DNA of 64,000 nt from Ruminococcus turbiniformis (GCF_020687545.1 NZ_JAJEQX010000012.1:36657-100656), one strand, 5' to 3'. Numbered from the stretch's first letter, positions 25,955 to 33,658 are shown. A program made the numbers and translations. The notes: generated from the sequence alone by a model not told the origin.

Positions 25955-26146
25955 TTAATACCTGTCCGACTCGCTGTAATCATCCATGTTTCTTCCGCAG
26001 TTGCGGCTGGAATTTCTGGATGAAGATGTTGTGCTGTTCTTGTTTGCATTCTTATTCTTGCTCTGGGTGTCGGAGTAGGATGAATAAGAGTTGTTTTTGG
26101 AATTTGTGTTGTTTGAATTGTTTGTGTTATTGTAATTCTTTGCCAT
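25955..26146 (-). CDS. Asn/Ser-rich 63-aa protein of unknown function
   Basis: The protein is about one third Asn and a quarter Ser, beginning MAKNYNNTNNSNNTNSKN and ending RNCGRNMDDYSESDRY with a single Cys. It has no hydrophobic stretch and should be disordered. AGGAGGGA lies 6-7 nt before ATG 26146, which makes translation credible. I do not recognise a named family; similar Asn-rich short proteins occur in spore formers, so a spore or surface role is conceivable but only a guess. A strong terminator follows. Confidence 0.65.
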   Translation of the reverse strand: MAKNYNNTNNSNNTNSKNNSYSSYSDTQSKNKNANKNSTTSSSRNSSRNCGRNMDDYSESDRY

Positions 26147-26268
26147 GAGTATCCCTCCTGTTTTTTTGGTTCAGTCATAGTATGAACCTGTTCAGGATGA
26201 ATTATTCTCAATTTTATGTCCATATTCTGTTTTACACGGCATGTTTTTACATTTTTCAAATTTTTTTC

Positions 26269-26297
26269 TTGCTTTTTCCAATTCCGTATATTATACT
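26269..26297 (+). promoter_or_regulatory. Promoter of candidate small RNA
   Basis: TTGCTT (26269-26274) and TATACT (26292-26297) are exactly 17 bp apart. The expected start of transcription is about 26304. Confidence 0.7.
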
Positions 26298-26303
26298 GTC
26301 TAT

Positions 26304-26383
26304 TGTAGAAAGTAATTTCTACAACCCCTTATTAATTATTTATACTCCCCTCAAAAGACCGATGGCTCCCCCATCGGTCTTTT
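26304..26383 (+). ncRNA. Candidate C-rich trans-acting small RNA (about 80 nt)
   Basis: A promoter is followed at once by a hairpin (TTGTAGAAA/TTTCTACAA, 26303-26324), a single-stranded stretch with ACCCCTT and CTCCCCTC, and a strong terminator hairpin (AAAAGACCGATGG/CCATCGGTCTTTT, 26353-26383) whose loop is CTCCC. No good start codon or ribosome binding site fits inside. Unpaired CCCC/UCCC motifs that can bind Shine-Dalgarno sequences are typical of Firmicute regulatory RNAs such as the RsaE/RoxS type. Function is inferred from architecture only. The rest of 26147-26622 holds AT-rich DNA and a TATACT at 26470-26475 without a clear -35. Confidence 0.55.
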
Positions 26384-26564
26384 ACCGTACTCTCATTCGT
26401 TCATAATTTGTTCATTTATTATTATAAATTCTTTCATTTTATGATCACGTTTTCTTCATTTCTCTCCCCTATACTAAAACCATCGAAAGGAACAGAAGAA
26501 AAGAAAAATATCAGACACATTACAGAGACGCTTTCAAGTTATTAGAATAAACTTTTTCATAATA

Positions 26565-26600
26565 CATGCCGGGGGCTGAGAAATCAGCCACCCGGCATCC
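26565..26600. terminator. GC-rich hairpin after the pseudokinase gene
   Basis: ATGCCGGG...CCCGGCAT encloses a second stem GGCTGA/TCAGCC. It lies just past the end of the minus-strand gene at 26623. The U-run is weak on the minus strand; on the plus strand CCTCCCTTTTT follows. Confidence 0.55.
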
Positions 26601-26622
26601 TCCCTTTTTACGGAACTTTTTC

Positions 26623-27504
26623 TCACAGCGGTCCAATCAGGCCGATCAGAAGTCCAAGCACCGCGGCCGCAGCAATCTCTGCCAGAATCATTCCAAACCC
26701 TTTTCCGCTTTTCTCCCTGCCGCTCTGAATCTCCGCCGGAACAGGAGGAAGATCACGCAGCACCTGAGAAAACTCCGCGTATTTCTTTTTTGATTCTCCG
26801 GTACAGCGGCGGATCAGCCGTTCAAACCGCACCTCTTCTCTTCGCCGCAGCTGCGGTGTAATCTCCGAACATGCAAGAATAAACTGAACCGTTCTTCCAT
26901 AGGCAAACAGATCTGCGTCCTGATTTTTTGTAATCCCCATGTCATAAACAGGCTTCACGAAATGGTTTCTCACAGCCCTCTTCTGCATTTGCTTCATAAC
27001 AAACGCATTCTCCTGCGACTCCAGATCAAGAAGGAACAGTCGTCCCTCATCTGAAATTACAATACTGTACGGATTAAGATACCGGTAGTTTCTTCTGTTT
27101 CTGCATCGGTAAAACTGATCGACACAGACCGCAAGCTGACGGAACCACTCAAACACGGTTTTCTTATCCAGCCTGGGATTTTCCCCGATACAGTGAATCA
27201 GAAGTTTCCCCGGTACGCAGTCCATTCCCTGCCTGCAGCGGGCTCCGTGGTCAATAAACTTCAGCACTTCATACATTTCTTCCATATGCAGTTCTCTTCG
27301 GCTGTATCTGTTCAGCCGGTTCCGCGTTTCCCTCCTGCGCAGAACCGGCAGAATACATTCATCCCACTGAATTCCATCAGAACCTGATGATGAAAAAAAG
27401 AGTGTAAATTCAGACCCGAGCGGTCCGAGTAAACATATCATACTGTAACGGCAGGAAAAAATCAAGCATTTCCGCACAGTGCCCTCACTTCTCCCGCCCG
27501 GCAC
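26623..27504 (-). CDS. Membrane-anchored protein-kinase-like protein (probable pseudokinase)
   Basis: The central part resembles the C-lobe of a Ser/Thr protein kinase: RYLNPYSIVISDEGRLFLLD corresponds to the HRDxxPxNIL...DFG region. The catalytic HRD is degenerate (YLN) and DFG reads DLE, so catalysis is doubtful. No clear Gly-rich loop or VAIK lysine is seen. A single TM helix (GMILAEIAAAAVLGLLIGLIG) lies at the extreme C terminus after a basic stretch, which would leave the kinase-like domain in the cytosol. The start is uncertain: GTG 27504, a GTG at 27477 or ATG 27441 are possible and none has a strong site. Function unknown. Confidence 0.6.
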   Translation of the reverse strand: MPGGRSEGTVRKCLIFSCRYSMICLLGPLGSEFTLFFSSSGSDGIQWDECILPVLRRRETRNRLNRYSRRELHMEEMYEVLKFIDHGARCRQGMDCVPGKLLIHCIGENPRLDKKTVFEWFRQLAVCVDQFYRCRNRRNYRYLNPYSIVISDEGRLFLLDLESQENAFVMKQMQKRAVRNHFVKPVYDMGITKNQDADLFAYGRTVQFILACSEITPQLRRREEVRFERLIRRCTGESKKKYAEFSQVLRDLPPVPAEIQSGREKSGKGFGMILAEIAAAAVLGLLIGLIGPL

Positions 27505-27556
27505 CTTTCATCCGGCACCGTTTATTCCGACATCTCCAGATGACCAGCGTATCCAG

Positions 27557-28657
27557 TCATTCCAAAGTATTCAGGCGTTCCAGCGCCGCTGCAATCACCT
27601 TATCCATATCATAATACCGGTAATCTCCAAGTCTGCCTCCGAATATGACATTCTTTTCCTGCTCCGCAAGTTTTTTGTACGATTCAAACAGAGCATTGTT
27701 CTTCTCATCATTTACCGGATAGTAAGGCTCCATCCCCACACTCCACTCCGATGAATACTCTCTTGAAACAACTGTTTTCTCCTGGGTTCCGAACTCAAAA
27801 TGCTTGTGCTCAATCACACGGGTATAAGGCACTTCCCTGTCCGTATAATTGACAACTGCATTTCCCTGATAATTGGCGCAGTCAAGCACTTCCGTTTCAA
27901 ACCGCACGGAACGGTATTCCAAAGCTCCAAGCTGATAGCCAAAATACTCATCGATCATACCTGTGAAAATAATCTTGTCCGCGGTATCCGGATTTTCTTT
28001 CCTGAATTCAAAGAAATCTGTTCCCGTGCGCACATCCGCCTCTGCCAGCATTTTCTCAATAATCGGAGTATATCCGCCGACAGGAATGCCCTGATACCGG
28101 TCGTTAAAGTAATTATTATCGTAGATAAACCGGCAGGGAAGGCGCTTTATGATAAACGCGGGGAGTTCCGTGCATTTTCTTCCCCACTGTTTCTCCGTAT
28201 AGCCCTTCACCAGTTTCTCATAAATGTCTCTTCCGACTAAAAACAGCGCCTGCTCTTCCAGGTTTTTCGGCTCCGTGATCCCGGTTTCCCTCCGCTGTCT
28301 CTCGATAATCTCCTTCGCCTCTTCCGGCGTGCGGATTCCCCACATCTTGCTGAATGTATTCATATTGAAGGGGAGATTGTACAGCTCATCTTTGTACACC
28401 GCCACCGGTGAATTGATATAGTTGTTAAACTCTGCAAACTGATTGATATACTCCCACACTTTCCTGTCCGATGTGTGGAAAATATGCGCGCCGTATTTGT
28501 GGACATGAATTCCTTCAATATCCTTGCAGTATATGTTGCCTCCGATATGATCTCTGCGGTCGATCACAAGACATTTCTTTCCCTTTCTTCCGAGTTCATA
28601 CGCCATAACCGCCCCATACAGTCCGGCTCCCACGATCAGATAATCATATTTTCTCAT
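27557..28657 (-). CDS. glf: UDP-galactopyranose mutase
   Basis: The 366-aa flavoprotein interconverts UDP-galactopyranose and UDP-galactofuranose for cell-surface glycans. The FAD-binding motif is LIVGAGLYGAVMAYELGRKG at the N terminus with the ribose-binding acidic residue in VIDRRDHIGGN. YTEKQWGRKCTEL, IPVGGYTPIIEKML and FGGRLGDYRYYDMDKV are family motifs. Length is typical. No other polysaccharide genes are adjacent. AGGAGAG precedes ATG 28657. Confidence 0.96.
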   Translation of the reverse strand: MRKYDYLIVGAGLYGAVMAYELGRKGKKCLVIDRRDHIGGNIYCKDIEGIHVHKYGAHIFHTSDRKVWEYINQFAEFNNYINSPVAVYKDELYNLPFNMNTFSKMWGIRTPEEAKEIIERQRRETGITEPKNLEEQALFLVGRDIYEKLVKGYTEKQWGRKCTELPAFIIKRLPCRFIYDNNYFNDRYQGIPVGGYTPIIEKMLAEADVRTGTDFFEFRKENPDTADKIIFTGMIDEYFGYQLGALEYRSVRFETEVLDCANYQGNAVVNYTDREVPYTRVIEHKHFEFGTQEKTVVSREYSSEWSVGMEPYYPVNDEKNNALFESYKKLAEQEKNVIFGGRLGDYRYYDMDKVIAAALERLNTLE

Positions 28658-28787
28658 AGCTTTTCTCTCCTGCTTTCGTATTTCTGAATCAATACTGTTT
28701 CAAATCGATTTCAGTATAACATTTTTAGACGCCTGTTTTGCAAAGTATATTTTTTTCGTTATTTTGCCTATATAATGTATTTTTTCA

Positions 28788-28816
28788 TTTACAAATTGGT
28801 TATTATGCACTAAACT
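28788..28816 (+). promoter_or_regulatory. Promoter for pfp
   Basis: TTTACA (28788-28793) and TAAACT (28811-28816) are 17 bp apart. The leader contains a small GAGGATTCC-type hairpin (around 28837-28850). Confidence 0.55.
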
Positions 28817-28883
28817 GTAAATGTAGGCGTTTTTCAGAGGAATCCTCTCGGAACCGCCATCTACAGAACGGAGGTACCATACA

Positions 28884-30116
28884 ATGAAAGGAAACGTTAT
28901 CGTCGGACAGTCAGGAGGCCCGACTGCGGCAATCAACTCCAGCCTTGCGGGTGTTTACCGCACTGCGAAAGACCGCGGGGCTGTAAAAGTATACGGAATG
29001 CTTCACGGAATTCAGGGACTGCTTCAGGAGCGCTATATCGACCTGTCCGAATATATCACAAATGAACTCGATGCCGAACTTCTCAAGAGAACGCCGGCTG
29101 CTTTTCTCGGATCATGCCGCTATAAGCTGCCCGAGATTCACCAGGACAAAGAAGTCTACGAGAAAATATTCGGAATACTCGATAAACTCAACATTGAAGC
29201 CTTTATCTATATCGGCGGAAATGATTCCATGGACACAATCAAAAAGCTGTCTGATTATGCGATCGTAACAGGACATCCGACCCGCTTTATCGGCTGTCCG
29301 AAAACAATCGACAATGACCTTGCGCTCACCGACCACACACCGGGATACGGAAGCGCCGCAAAATATATCGGAACATCTGTAAAAGAGATCATCCGCGACA
29401 GTTTCTGTCTTGAATATGAGAAAGGACTTGTCTCCATTGTAGAAATCATGGGCCGCAACGCCGGATGGCTCACCGGTGCCGCTGCGCTGGCAAAAGGTGA
29501 GGACTGCGCCGGCCCCGATCTGATCTATCTGCCGGAACTTCCGTTTGACATTGAGGCTTTCGGACAGAAAGTCAGGGAACTTCTTGTGAAAAAGCCATCT
29601 GTTGTAGTGGCCGTTTCCGAGGGAATCCGTCTGGCGGACGGAAGATATGTATGCGAACTCGGACAGAGCATCGACTTTGTCGACGCATTCGGCCACAAAC
29701 AGCTCTCCGGCACGGCAAATTACCTTGCAAGCTATATTGCCGGTGAAATCGGCTGCAAAACACGTTCCATTGAGCTGAGTTCTCTTCAGCGCTCCGCATC
29801 CCACTGCGCTTCCCGTGTTGATATTCTGGAAGCATACCAGGTAGGCGGAGCCGCCGTAAAAGCGGCCGATGAGGGAGACTCCGGCAAAATGGTTGTTCTT
29901 CAGCGTCTTTCTGATGATCCGTACCAGAGCGGCACGGAAGTCAAAGATGTGCATAAAATCGCAAATGACGAAAAACTCGTTCCGCGTGAGTGGGTAAACG
30001 AGGACGGTTCCTATGTGACCGATGAGTTCGTCAGCTATGTACGCCCGCTCATCCAGGGCGACGTATCTCCTGTCATGGTAGACGGTATACCGCGTCATCT
30101 CTACCGCCAGATATAG
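28884..30116 (+). CDS. pfp: Pyrophosphate-type 6-phosphofructokinase
   Basis: The 410-aa enzyme phosphorylates fructose 6-phosphate in glycolysis. Motifs are VGQSGGPTAAINSSL, GGNDSMDT and PKTIDNDLALTDH. The Asp in GGND (where ATP-dependent enzymes have GGDG) is the known marker for PPi as phosphoryl donor, and the length fits the PPi-type/clade-X group rather than the 320-aa PfkA. CGGAGG lies 10 nt before ATG 28884. It is monocistronic, with its own promoter and a terminator at 30145-30193. Confidence 0.9.
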   Translation: MKGNVIVGQSGGPTAAINSSLAGVYRTAKDRGAVKVYGMLHGIQGLLQERYIDLSEYITNELDAELLKRTPAAFLGSCRYKLPEIHQDKEVYEKIFGILDKLNIEAFIYIGGNDSMDTIKKLSDYAIVTGHPTRFIGCPKTIDNDLALTDHTPGYGSAAKYIGTSVKEIIRDSFCLEYEKGLVSIVEIMGRNAGWLTGAAALAKGEDCAGPDLIYLPELPFDIEAFGQKVRELLVKKPSVVVAVSEGIRLADGRYVCELGQSIDFVDAFGHKQLSGTANYLASYIAGEIGCKTRSIELSSLQRSASHCASRVDILEAYQVGGAAVKAADEGDSGKMVVLQRLSDDPYQSGTEVKDVHKIANDEKLVPREWVNEDGSYVTDEFVSYVRPLIQGDVSPVMVDGIPRHLYRQI

Positions 30117-30144
30117 GAAATACTGTTTCAGTCGTCCGGATGTA

Positions 30145-30193
30145 GCCGGGAGGGCGGCCTGTGAGATGACAGGTGCGGCTCTCCCGGCATTTT
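30145..30193 (+). terminator. Terminator between pfp and pyrC
   Basis: GCCGGGAG (30145-30152) and CTCCCGGC (30181-30188) enclose a second stem (GGCCTGT..ACAGGT) and are followed by ATTTTTC. Confidence 0.8.
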
Positions 30194-30228
30194 TCTGTCA
30201 TACAAAAAGAGCCAACAGGAGGTAACTT

Positions 30229-31494
30229 ATGATTATTAATAACGGTTTTATCATGGATCCCGCCGCATGCCGGTCTTACACGTCCGACATCCGCATCCGT
30301 GACGGAATAATCGAGCAGATCAGCACCCACATTGAGCCGGAGCCTTCCGAGCAGGTTATCGACGCCGCCGGGCTGACGGTCGCGCCGGGGCTTGTTGATA
30401 CCCACGTCCATTTCCGCGACCCGGGATTCACCCATAAAGAAACAATCCACACCGGGGCTCTCGCCGCTGCCAGGGGCGGATTCACTTCCGTCATATGCAT
30501 GGCGAATACCTCGCCCACCGTAGATAACGTCAGTGTGCTGACCGATATTCTGGCCCGCGCCGGGAAAGAAGACATCCGCATCTACCAGGCAGCGTGTGTG
30601 TCACGTTCCCTGAAGGGCCAGGAGCCTGTCGATATGGAGGAACTGAAGTCGTACGGAGCATGCGGATTCACCGATGACGGTATTCCCATCCGGGATGCCG
30701 CCTTCCTCTACAGCGCAATGGAAAAGGCAAAGGAATTAAACGTTCCCATCAGCCTCCACGAGGAAGATCCTTCCTTTATCAAAAACAACGGCATCAATCA
30801 TGGAAACGTTTCGGACGAGCTCGGAATATACGGTTCCCCGTCCATCGCCGAGGAATCTCTTGTGGCAAGGGACTGCCTTCTTGCGCTGCGCTCCGGGGCG
30901 GACGTCGTAATCCAGCATATCAGTTCCGGACGCTCCGTAAACCTTGTCCGGATGTTTAAGGCGCAGGGCGCTTCCCTGCACGCAGAGGCAACTCCGCATC
31001 ATTTTACACTTACCGAGGATGCCGTGCTGAAATACGGATCGCTGGCCAAAATGAATCCTCCGCTTCGCACGGAGGAAGATCGTCTCGCAGTCATTCAGGG
31101 ACTTGTCGACGGAACGATCGATATCATCGCCACCGACCACGCCCCGCACAGCAAGGAAGAAAAAGCCAGGCCCCTTACAGCGGCGCCAAGCGGAATCACG
31201 GGGCTTGAGACCTCTCTTGCCCTCGGAATCACATCGCTTGTGCGTCCCGGGCACCTCACCCTGATGCAGCTTCTGGAAAAGATGACCGTCAATCCGGCAA
31301 AACTCTATCACCTTCCGGCAGGGAAAATTAAGGAGGGCGAAGCCGCGGACTTTGTCCTGTTTGATCCCGAGGAATGCTGGACTCCGGATGAGTATGCTTC
31401 CATGTCCTGCAACACGCCCTTTACCGGCTGGAAACTGTACGGAAAAGTCAAGATGACCATATGCAGAGGAAAGATTGTATATACCGAGGGTTAA
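30229..31494 (+). CDS. pyrC: Dihydroorotase
   Basis: The 421-aa class-I (long) dihydroorotase cyclises carbamoyl-aspartate to dihydroorotate in pyrimidine synthesis. Metal-binding motifs are VDTHVHFRDPGFTHKE near residue 55, SLHEEDP, QHISSGRSV and TDHAPHSKEEK (about 303). AGGAGGTAA precedes ATG 30229. No other pyr genes are visible here. A shared hairpin separates it from the convergent SEDS gene. Confidence 0.95.
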   Translation: MIINNGFIMDPAACRSYTSDIRIRDGIIEQISTHIEPEPSEQVIDAAGLTVAPGLVDTHVHFRDPGFTHKETIHTGALAAARGGFTSVICMANTSPTVDNVSVLTDILARAGKEDIRIYQAACVSRSLKGQEPVDMEELKSYGACGFTDDGIPIRDAAFLYSAMEKAKELNVPISLHEEDPSFIKNNGINHGNVSDELGIYGSPSIAEESLVARDCLLALRSGADVVIQHISSGRSVNLVRMFKAQGASLHAEATPHHFTLTEDAVLKYGSLAKMNPPLRTEEDRLAVIQGLVDGTIDIIATDHAPHSKEEKARPLTAAPSGITGLETSLALGITSLVRPGHLTLMQLLEKMTVNPAKLYHLPAGKIKEGEAADFVLFDPEECWTPDEYASMSCNTPFTGWKLYGKVKMTICRGKIVYTEG

Positions 31495-31532
31495 AACATC
31501 CCGAAAAGATCTTCATGTCCAACAGACGAAAA

Positions 31533-31560
31533 CGGAGAGCAGCAGTCACGCTGTTCTCCG
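31533..31560. terminator. Terminator between convergent pyrC and SEDS-like gene
   Basis: CGGAGAGCAGC (31533-31543) and GCTGTTCTCCG (31550-31560) pair over 11 bp with one mismatch. Confidence 0.7.
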
Positions 31561-31568
31561 CTTTCCTT

Positions 31569-32927
31569 CTACACCGCTTTTTCCCGCGCATACCTGTTTT
31601 CCGGATATCGTCTCTCCGGAGCTGTATTCTGATACCGGAAGATACTCAGCACAATCCCCATGAGCAGATAAGAGACAACCATACCGCTGCCCCCGTTCAT
31701 GAGAAACGGACAGTAGTTTTCAGCATAAATGATCCCCATATTGTTCATAAAGCACAGCAAAATCTCAATCAGAAATACAACCGCACATCCTGTACCCATT
31801 ACCATGCCGAGCTGGTTGCGCTGCCTTAAAGAGATTTTCAAAAACCGTATAAAAAGTGCCAGAACCGCGCCGCCCAGCAGCACTGCTGCAATAAGTCCAA
31901 AATACGCAGCCACCCCGGCCAGGAGGAAATTCAGCGGCGCTTCCGGCATTCCTGAAGCGGGCAGTCCGCCTCCTTCTCCGAGAAACCTGCTGTTTCCCAG
32001 CAGCGCTCTGACAAACTCCCTTGTATAAGAGATATCCTTGCCCCAGCCGTCCATAGGCGACAGAAAATATACCAGCCGTTCCCACTGATACAGCGGGCGG
32101 AAAAGCATCACATATACGACCGGCACAGCCGGAAGTAAGGCCGTCACAGTCAGCGCCCCCAGACACAGTTTCCGCGGGACAAAGTACCACCCCTGCCAGA
32201 CAGAGAGCCCGAACACGACCACATACGAAAAGAGCAGAATCGCCGCAGTGGAAAAGCTGCACACATAAAATGCGAGAAAGATTCCGGGAAGCATCCACAG
32301 TACCGCTTTTATAATTCCCGTCCAGCTCTTTCCCCTGCATCTGTACAGTACTGCCGCATAGAGAGGAACTGTCAGCAGAAGAACCATCGGGATATTCAGC
32401 GTAAGGCCGCCGGGCAGCGCAATCCAGCGCGCCGCTCCGTTTATCTTCACTCCAAACAGGGCGCTTCCCAAAAATAGGGCCGCAAAAAGAAGCACCATCA
32501 TCTCCCTCGCCCTGGCGGCGATTCTTGTATAGTCTATAAAACATACTCCTGCCATGACTGCAAGTCCGACGGCCATATATACAATTCGTCTTTCCCAGCT
32601 TAAAATACCATCTCCGCCGGATTCCACGAATCTCTGCTGTATGAAATACTGAACGCCCAGTCCCAGTACACTCAGTATAATAATGAAGGCAATCATCCCC
32701 CACGGCATCTGCGGACGGTGGATCCGGTCCAGCTCTGTCCCCACTTCAACCGGGTCTCCCATATCACAGACAGCGGCTTCCTCCGCTTCACCTCTCTCCA
32801 TCCCTTCACTCATGTATGCCTTCGTCTGCTCTTCTATATGCGTTCTGATCTCGTCCGTCACCTCTCCTCTCGCCATTTTACAGCGAATCTGTTCCGTCAG
32901 CGTCCGGATGTACTCTTCCGTTCTCAT
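31569..32927 (-). CDS. SEDS-family (FtsW/RodA/SpoVE-like) protein with N-terminal HAAS-type domain
   Basis: The protein of about 452 aa starts with a soluble helical domain (about 1-75: MRTEEYIRTLTEQIRCKM..., EEAAVCDMGDPVEVGTELDR) of the permease-prefix/HAAS type that is usually paired with PadR regulators. About ten TM segments follow with SEDS features: KINGAARWIALPGG (compare NGA.RWI.LG) and GGGLPASGMPEAPLNFLLAG (compare LPEAHTDFIFA). The QPSE motif is absent, and the Asp of the DFIFA loop, essential in RodA, is Asn here. ATG 32927 follows GGGAGGAAG and overlaps the padR stop (ATGA). It may be a modified or inactive glycan polymerase, or a regulator. Confidence 0.75.
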   Translation of the reverse strand: MRTEEYIRTLTEQIRCKMARGEVTDEIRTHIEEQTKAYMSEGMERGEAEEAAVCDMGDPVEVGTELDRIHRPQMPWGMIAFIIILSVLGLGVQYFIQQRFVESGGDGILSWERRIVYMAVGLAVMAGVCFIDYTRIAARAREMMVLLFAALFLGSALFGVKINGAARWIALPGGLTLNIPMVLLLTVPLYAAVLYRCRGKSWTGIIKAVLWMLPGIFLAFYVCSFSTAAILLFSYVVVFGLSVWQGWYFVPRKLCLGALTVTALLPAVPVVYVMLFRPLYQWERLVYFLSPMDGWGKDISYTREFVRALLGNSRFLGEGGGLPASGMPEAPLNFLLAGVAAYFGLIAAVLLGGAVLALFIRFLKISLRQRNQLGMVMGTGCAVVFLIEILLCFMNNMGIIYAENYCPFLMNGGSGMVVSYLLMGIVLSIFRYQNTAPERRYPENRYAREKAV

Positions 32928-33274
32928 ACGCTTCCTCCCATCTCTGGCTGAAAACCTCCCAGCACATCCTGCACCGCTCTGGAATACGTGCGCCACTCGC
33001 TCTCCTTTTCGGAAAACGCCTTTTTCCCCTGCTTTGTGATACTGTAATACTTTCGCATCTTGCCGCCCGCACTCTTCTCATATGCTGTGAGCAGTTTCTT
33101 CTGCTCCATTCCATGAAGCAGCGGATATAAAGTGCCCGCCTTCAGCTCGAACACATTCTGCGATCTCTCCCGAAGCGTCTCAATCATCTCATATCCGTAC
33201 ATGTCCTTCTCAGAGAGCAGTTTTAAAAGAAGCATGGATGTACTTCCAGACATTAAAGTTTTATCCGGATTCAT
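32924..33274 (-). CDS. PadR-family transcriptional regulator
   Basis: The 116-aa repressor has the PadR winged helix: LLLKLLSEKDMYGYEMIETL, then LKAGTLYPLLHGMEQKKLL (recognition helix) and the wing GGKMRKYYSITKQGKKAF, followed by the C-terminal dimerisation helix. It is co-transcribed with the HAAS-SEDS gene and overlaps it by 4 nt. The promoter carries two matching TATATAGAT-type palindromes, so autoregulation is likely. The inducer is unknown; many PadR proteins respond to cell-wall-active compounds or phenolics. Confidence 0.92.
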   Translation of the reverse strand: MNPDKTLMSGSTSMLLLKLLSEKDMYGYEMIETLRERSQNVFELKAGTLYPLLHGMEQKKLLTAYEKSAGGKMRKYYSITKQGKKAFSEKESEWRTYSRAVQDVLGGFQPEMGGSV

Positions 33275-33296
33275 AGTTATCCCTCCGTTCCTTTTA

Positions 33297-33315
33297 TATA
33301 TAGATCATCTATATA
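33297..33315. promoter_or_regulatory. PadR operator A
   Basis: TATATAGAT-C-ATCTATATA is a perfect 9-bp palindrome located between the transcription start and the padR start codon. Confidence 0.75.
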
Positions 33316-33325
33316 ACCTGGTTTC

Positions 33326-33354
33326 ATTTTATATCGATAATCTATATATGTCAA
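33326..33354 (-). promoter_or_regulatory. padR promoter with operator B in its spacer
   Basis: On the minus strand TTGACA (33354-33349) and TAAAAT (33331-33326) are 17 bp apart. The spacer carries a second, slightly imperfect copy of the palindrome (33330-33348), so repressor binding would block RNA polymerase. Confidence 0.75.
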
Positions 33355-33450
33355 GAACTGTTTTTTTAATAACAGTTCAGCCATAGAACTGTCCGCTCGA
33401 AAAATCATGCAAGCATGATTTTCTCTCCCGAACAGCCCTATGGCTGAACT
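33355..33450. repeat. Nested palindromic element with competing stems
   Basis: GAACTGTT (33355-33362) can pair with AACAGTTC (33371-33378), which can instead pair with GAACTGT (33386-33392). A 13-bp stem, AGTTCAGCCATAG (33374-33386) with CTATGGCTGAACT (33438-33450), encloses an inner AAAATCATGC/GCATGATTTT hairpin. The whole folds as a hairpin of about 77 nt followed by seven T on the plus strand. It lies between padR and tRNA-Leu(CAG). It could be a small mobile palindrome, a terminator or a regulatory leader. Confidence 0.6.
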
Positions 33451-33481
33451 ACTATTTTTTTCAAAAAAAGAAAATTAGGGG

Positions 33482-33510
33482 TTTACAAAAATACTTTGTT
33501 ATGATAGAAT
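33482..33510 (+). promoter_or_regulatory. Promoter for tRNA-Leu(CAG)
   Basis: TTTACA (33482-33487) and TAGAAT (33505-33510) are 17 bp apart, 12 bp before the tRNA. Confidence 0.7.
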
Positions 33511-33522
33511 AGTTTTTGTCGA

Positions 33523-33606
33523 GCGGAAGTGGCGGAATGGCAGACGCGCTAGATTCAGGTTCTAGTGGGAGTTAATCCTGTGAGAGTTCAAGTCTCTTCT
33601 TCCGCA
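33523..33606 (+). tRNA. tRNA-Leu (CAG)
   Basis: The 84-nt class-II tRNA has acceptor GCGGAAG/CTTCCGC, anticodon arm CTAGA-TTCAGGT-TCTAG (anticodon CAG), a long variable arm and T-loop AGTTCAAGTCT. Confidence 0.95.
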
Positions 33607-33608
33607 TT

Positions 33609-33640
33609 AATCCCGTAATCCTTGTGATTACGGGATTTTT
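33609..33640 (+). terminator. Terminator after tRNA-Leu(CAG)
   Basis: AATCCCGTAATC and GATTACGGGATT form a perfect 12-bp stem with a 5-nt loop, followed by TTTTTGATTTTT. Confidence 0.88.
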
Positions 33641-33658
33641 GATTTTTCCGCGTAAATA

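Noticed and set aside
25882..26259. 125-codon frame overlapping the Asn-rich gene
   Set aside because: The 25955-26146 frame has AGGAGGGA directly before its ATG; the other frame has no site and gives a Thr/Pro/Gln-rich shadow.
26182..26406. 74-codon plus-strand frame over the small-RNA candidate
   Set aside because: No ribosome binding site before its ATG, low-complexity hydrophobic content, and it spans a promoter and a terminator that define a shorter transcript.
29112..30098. Minus-strand open frame opposite pfp
   Set aside because: It mirrors a complete pfp gene and has no start signal or family similarity.
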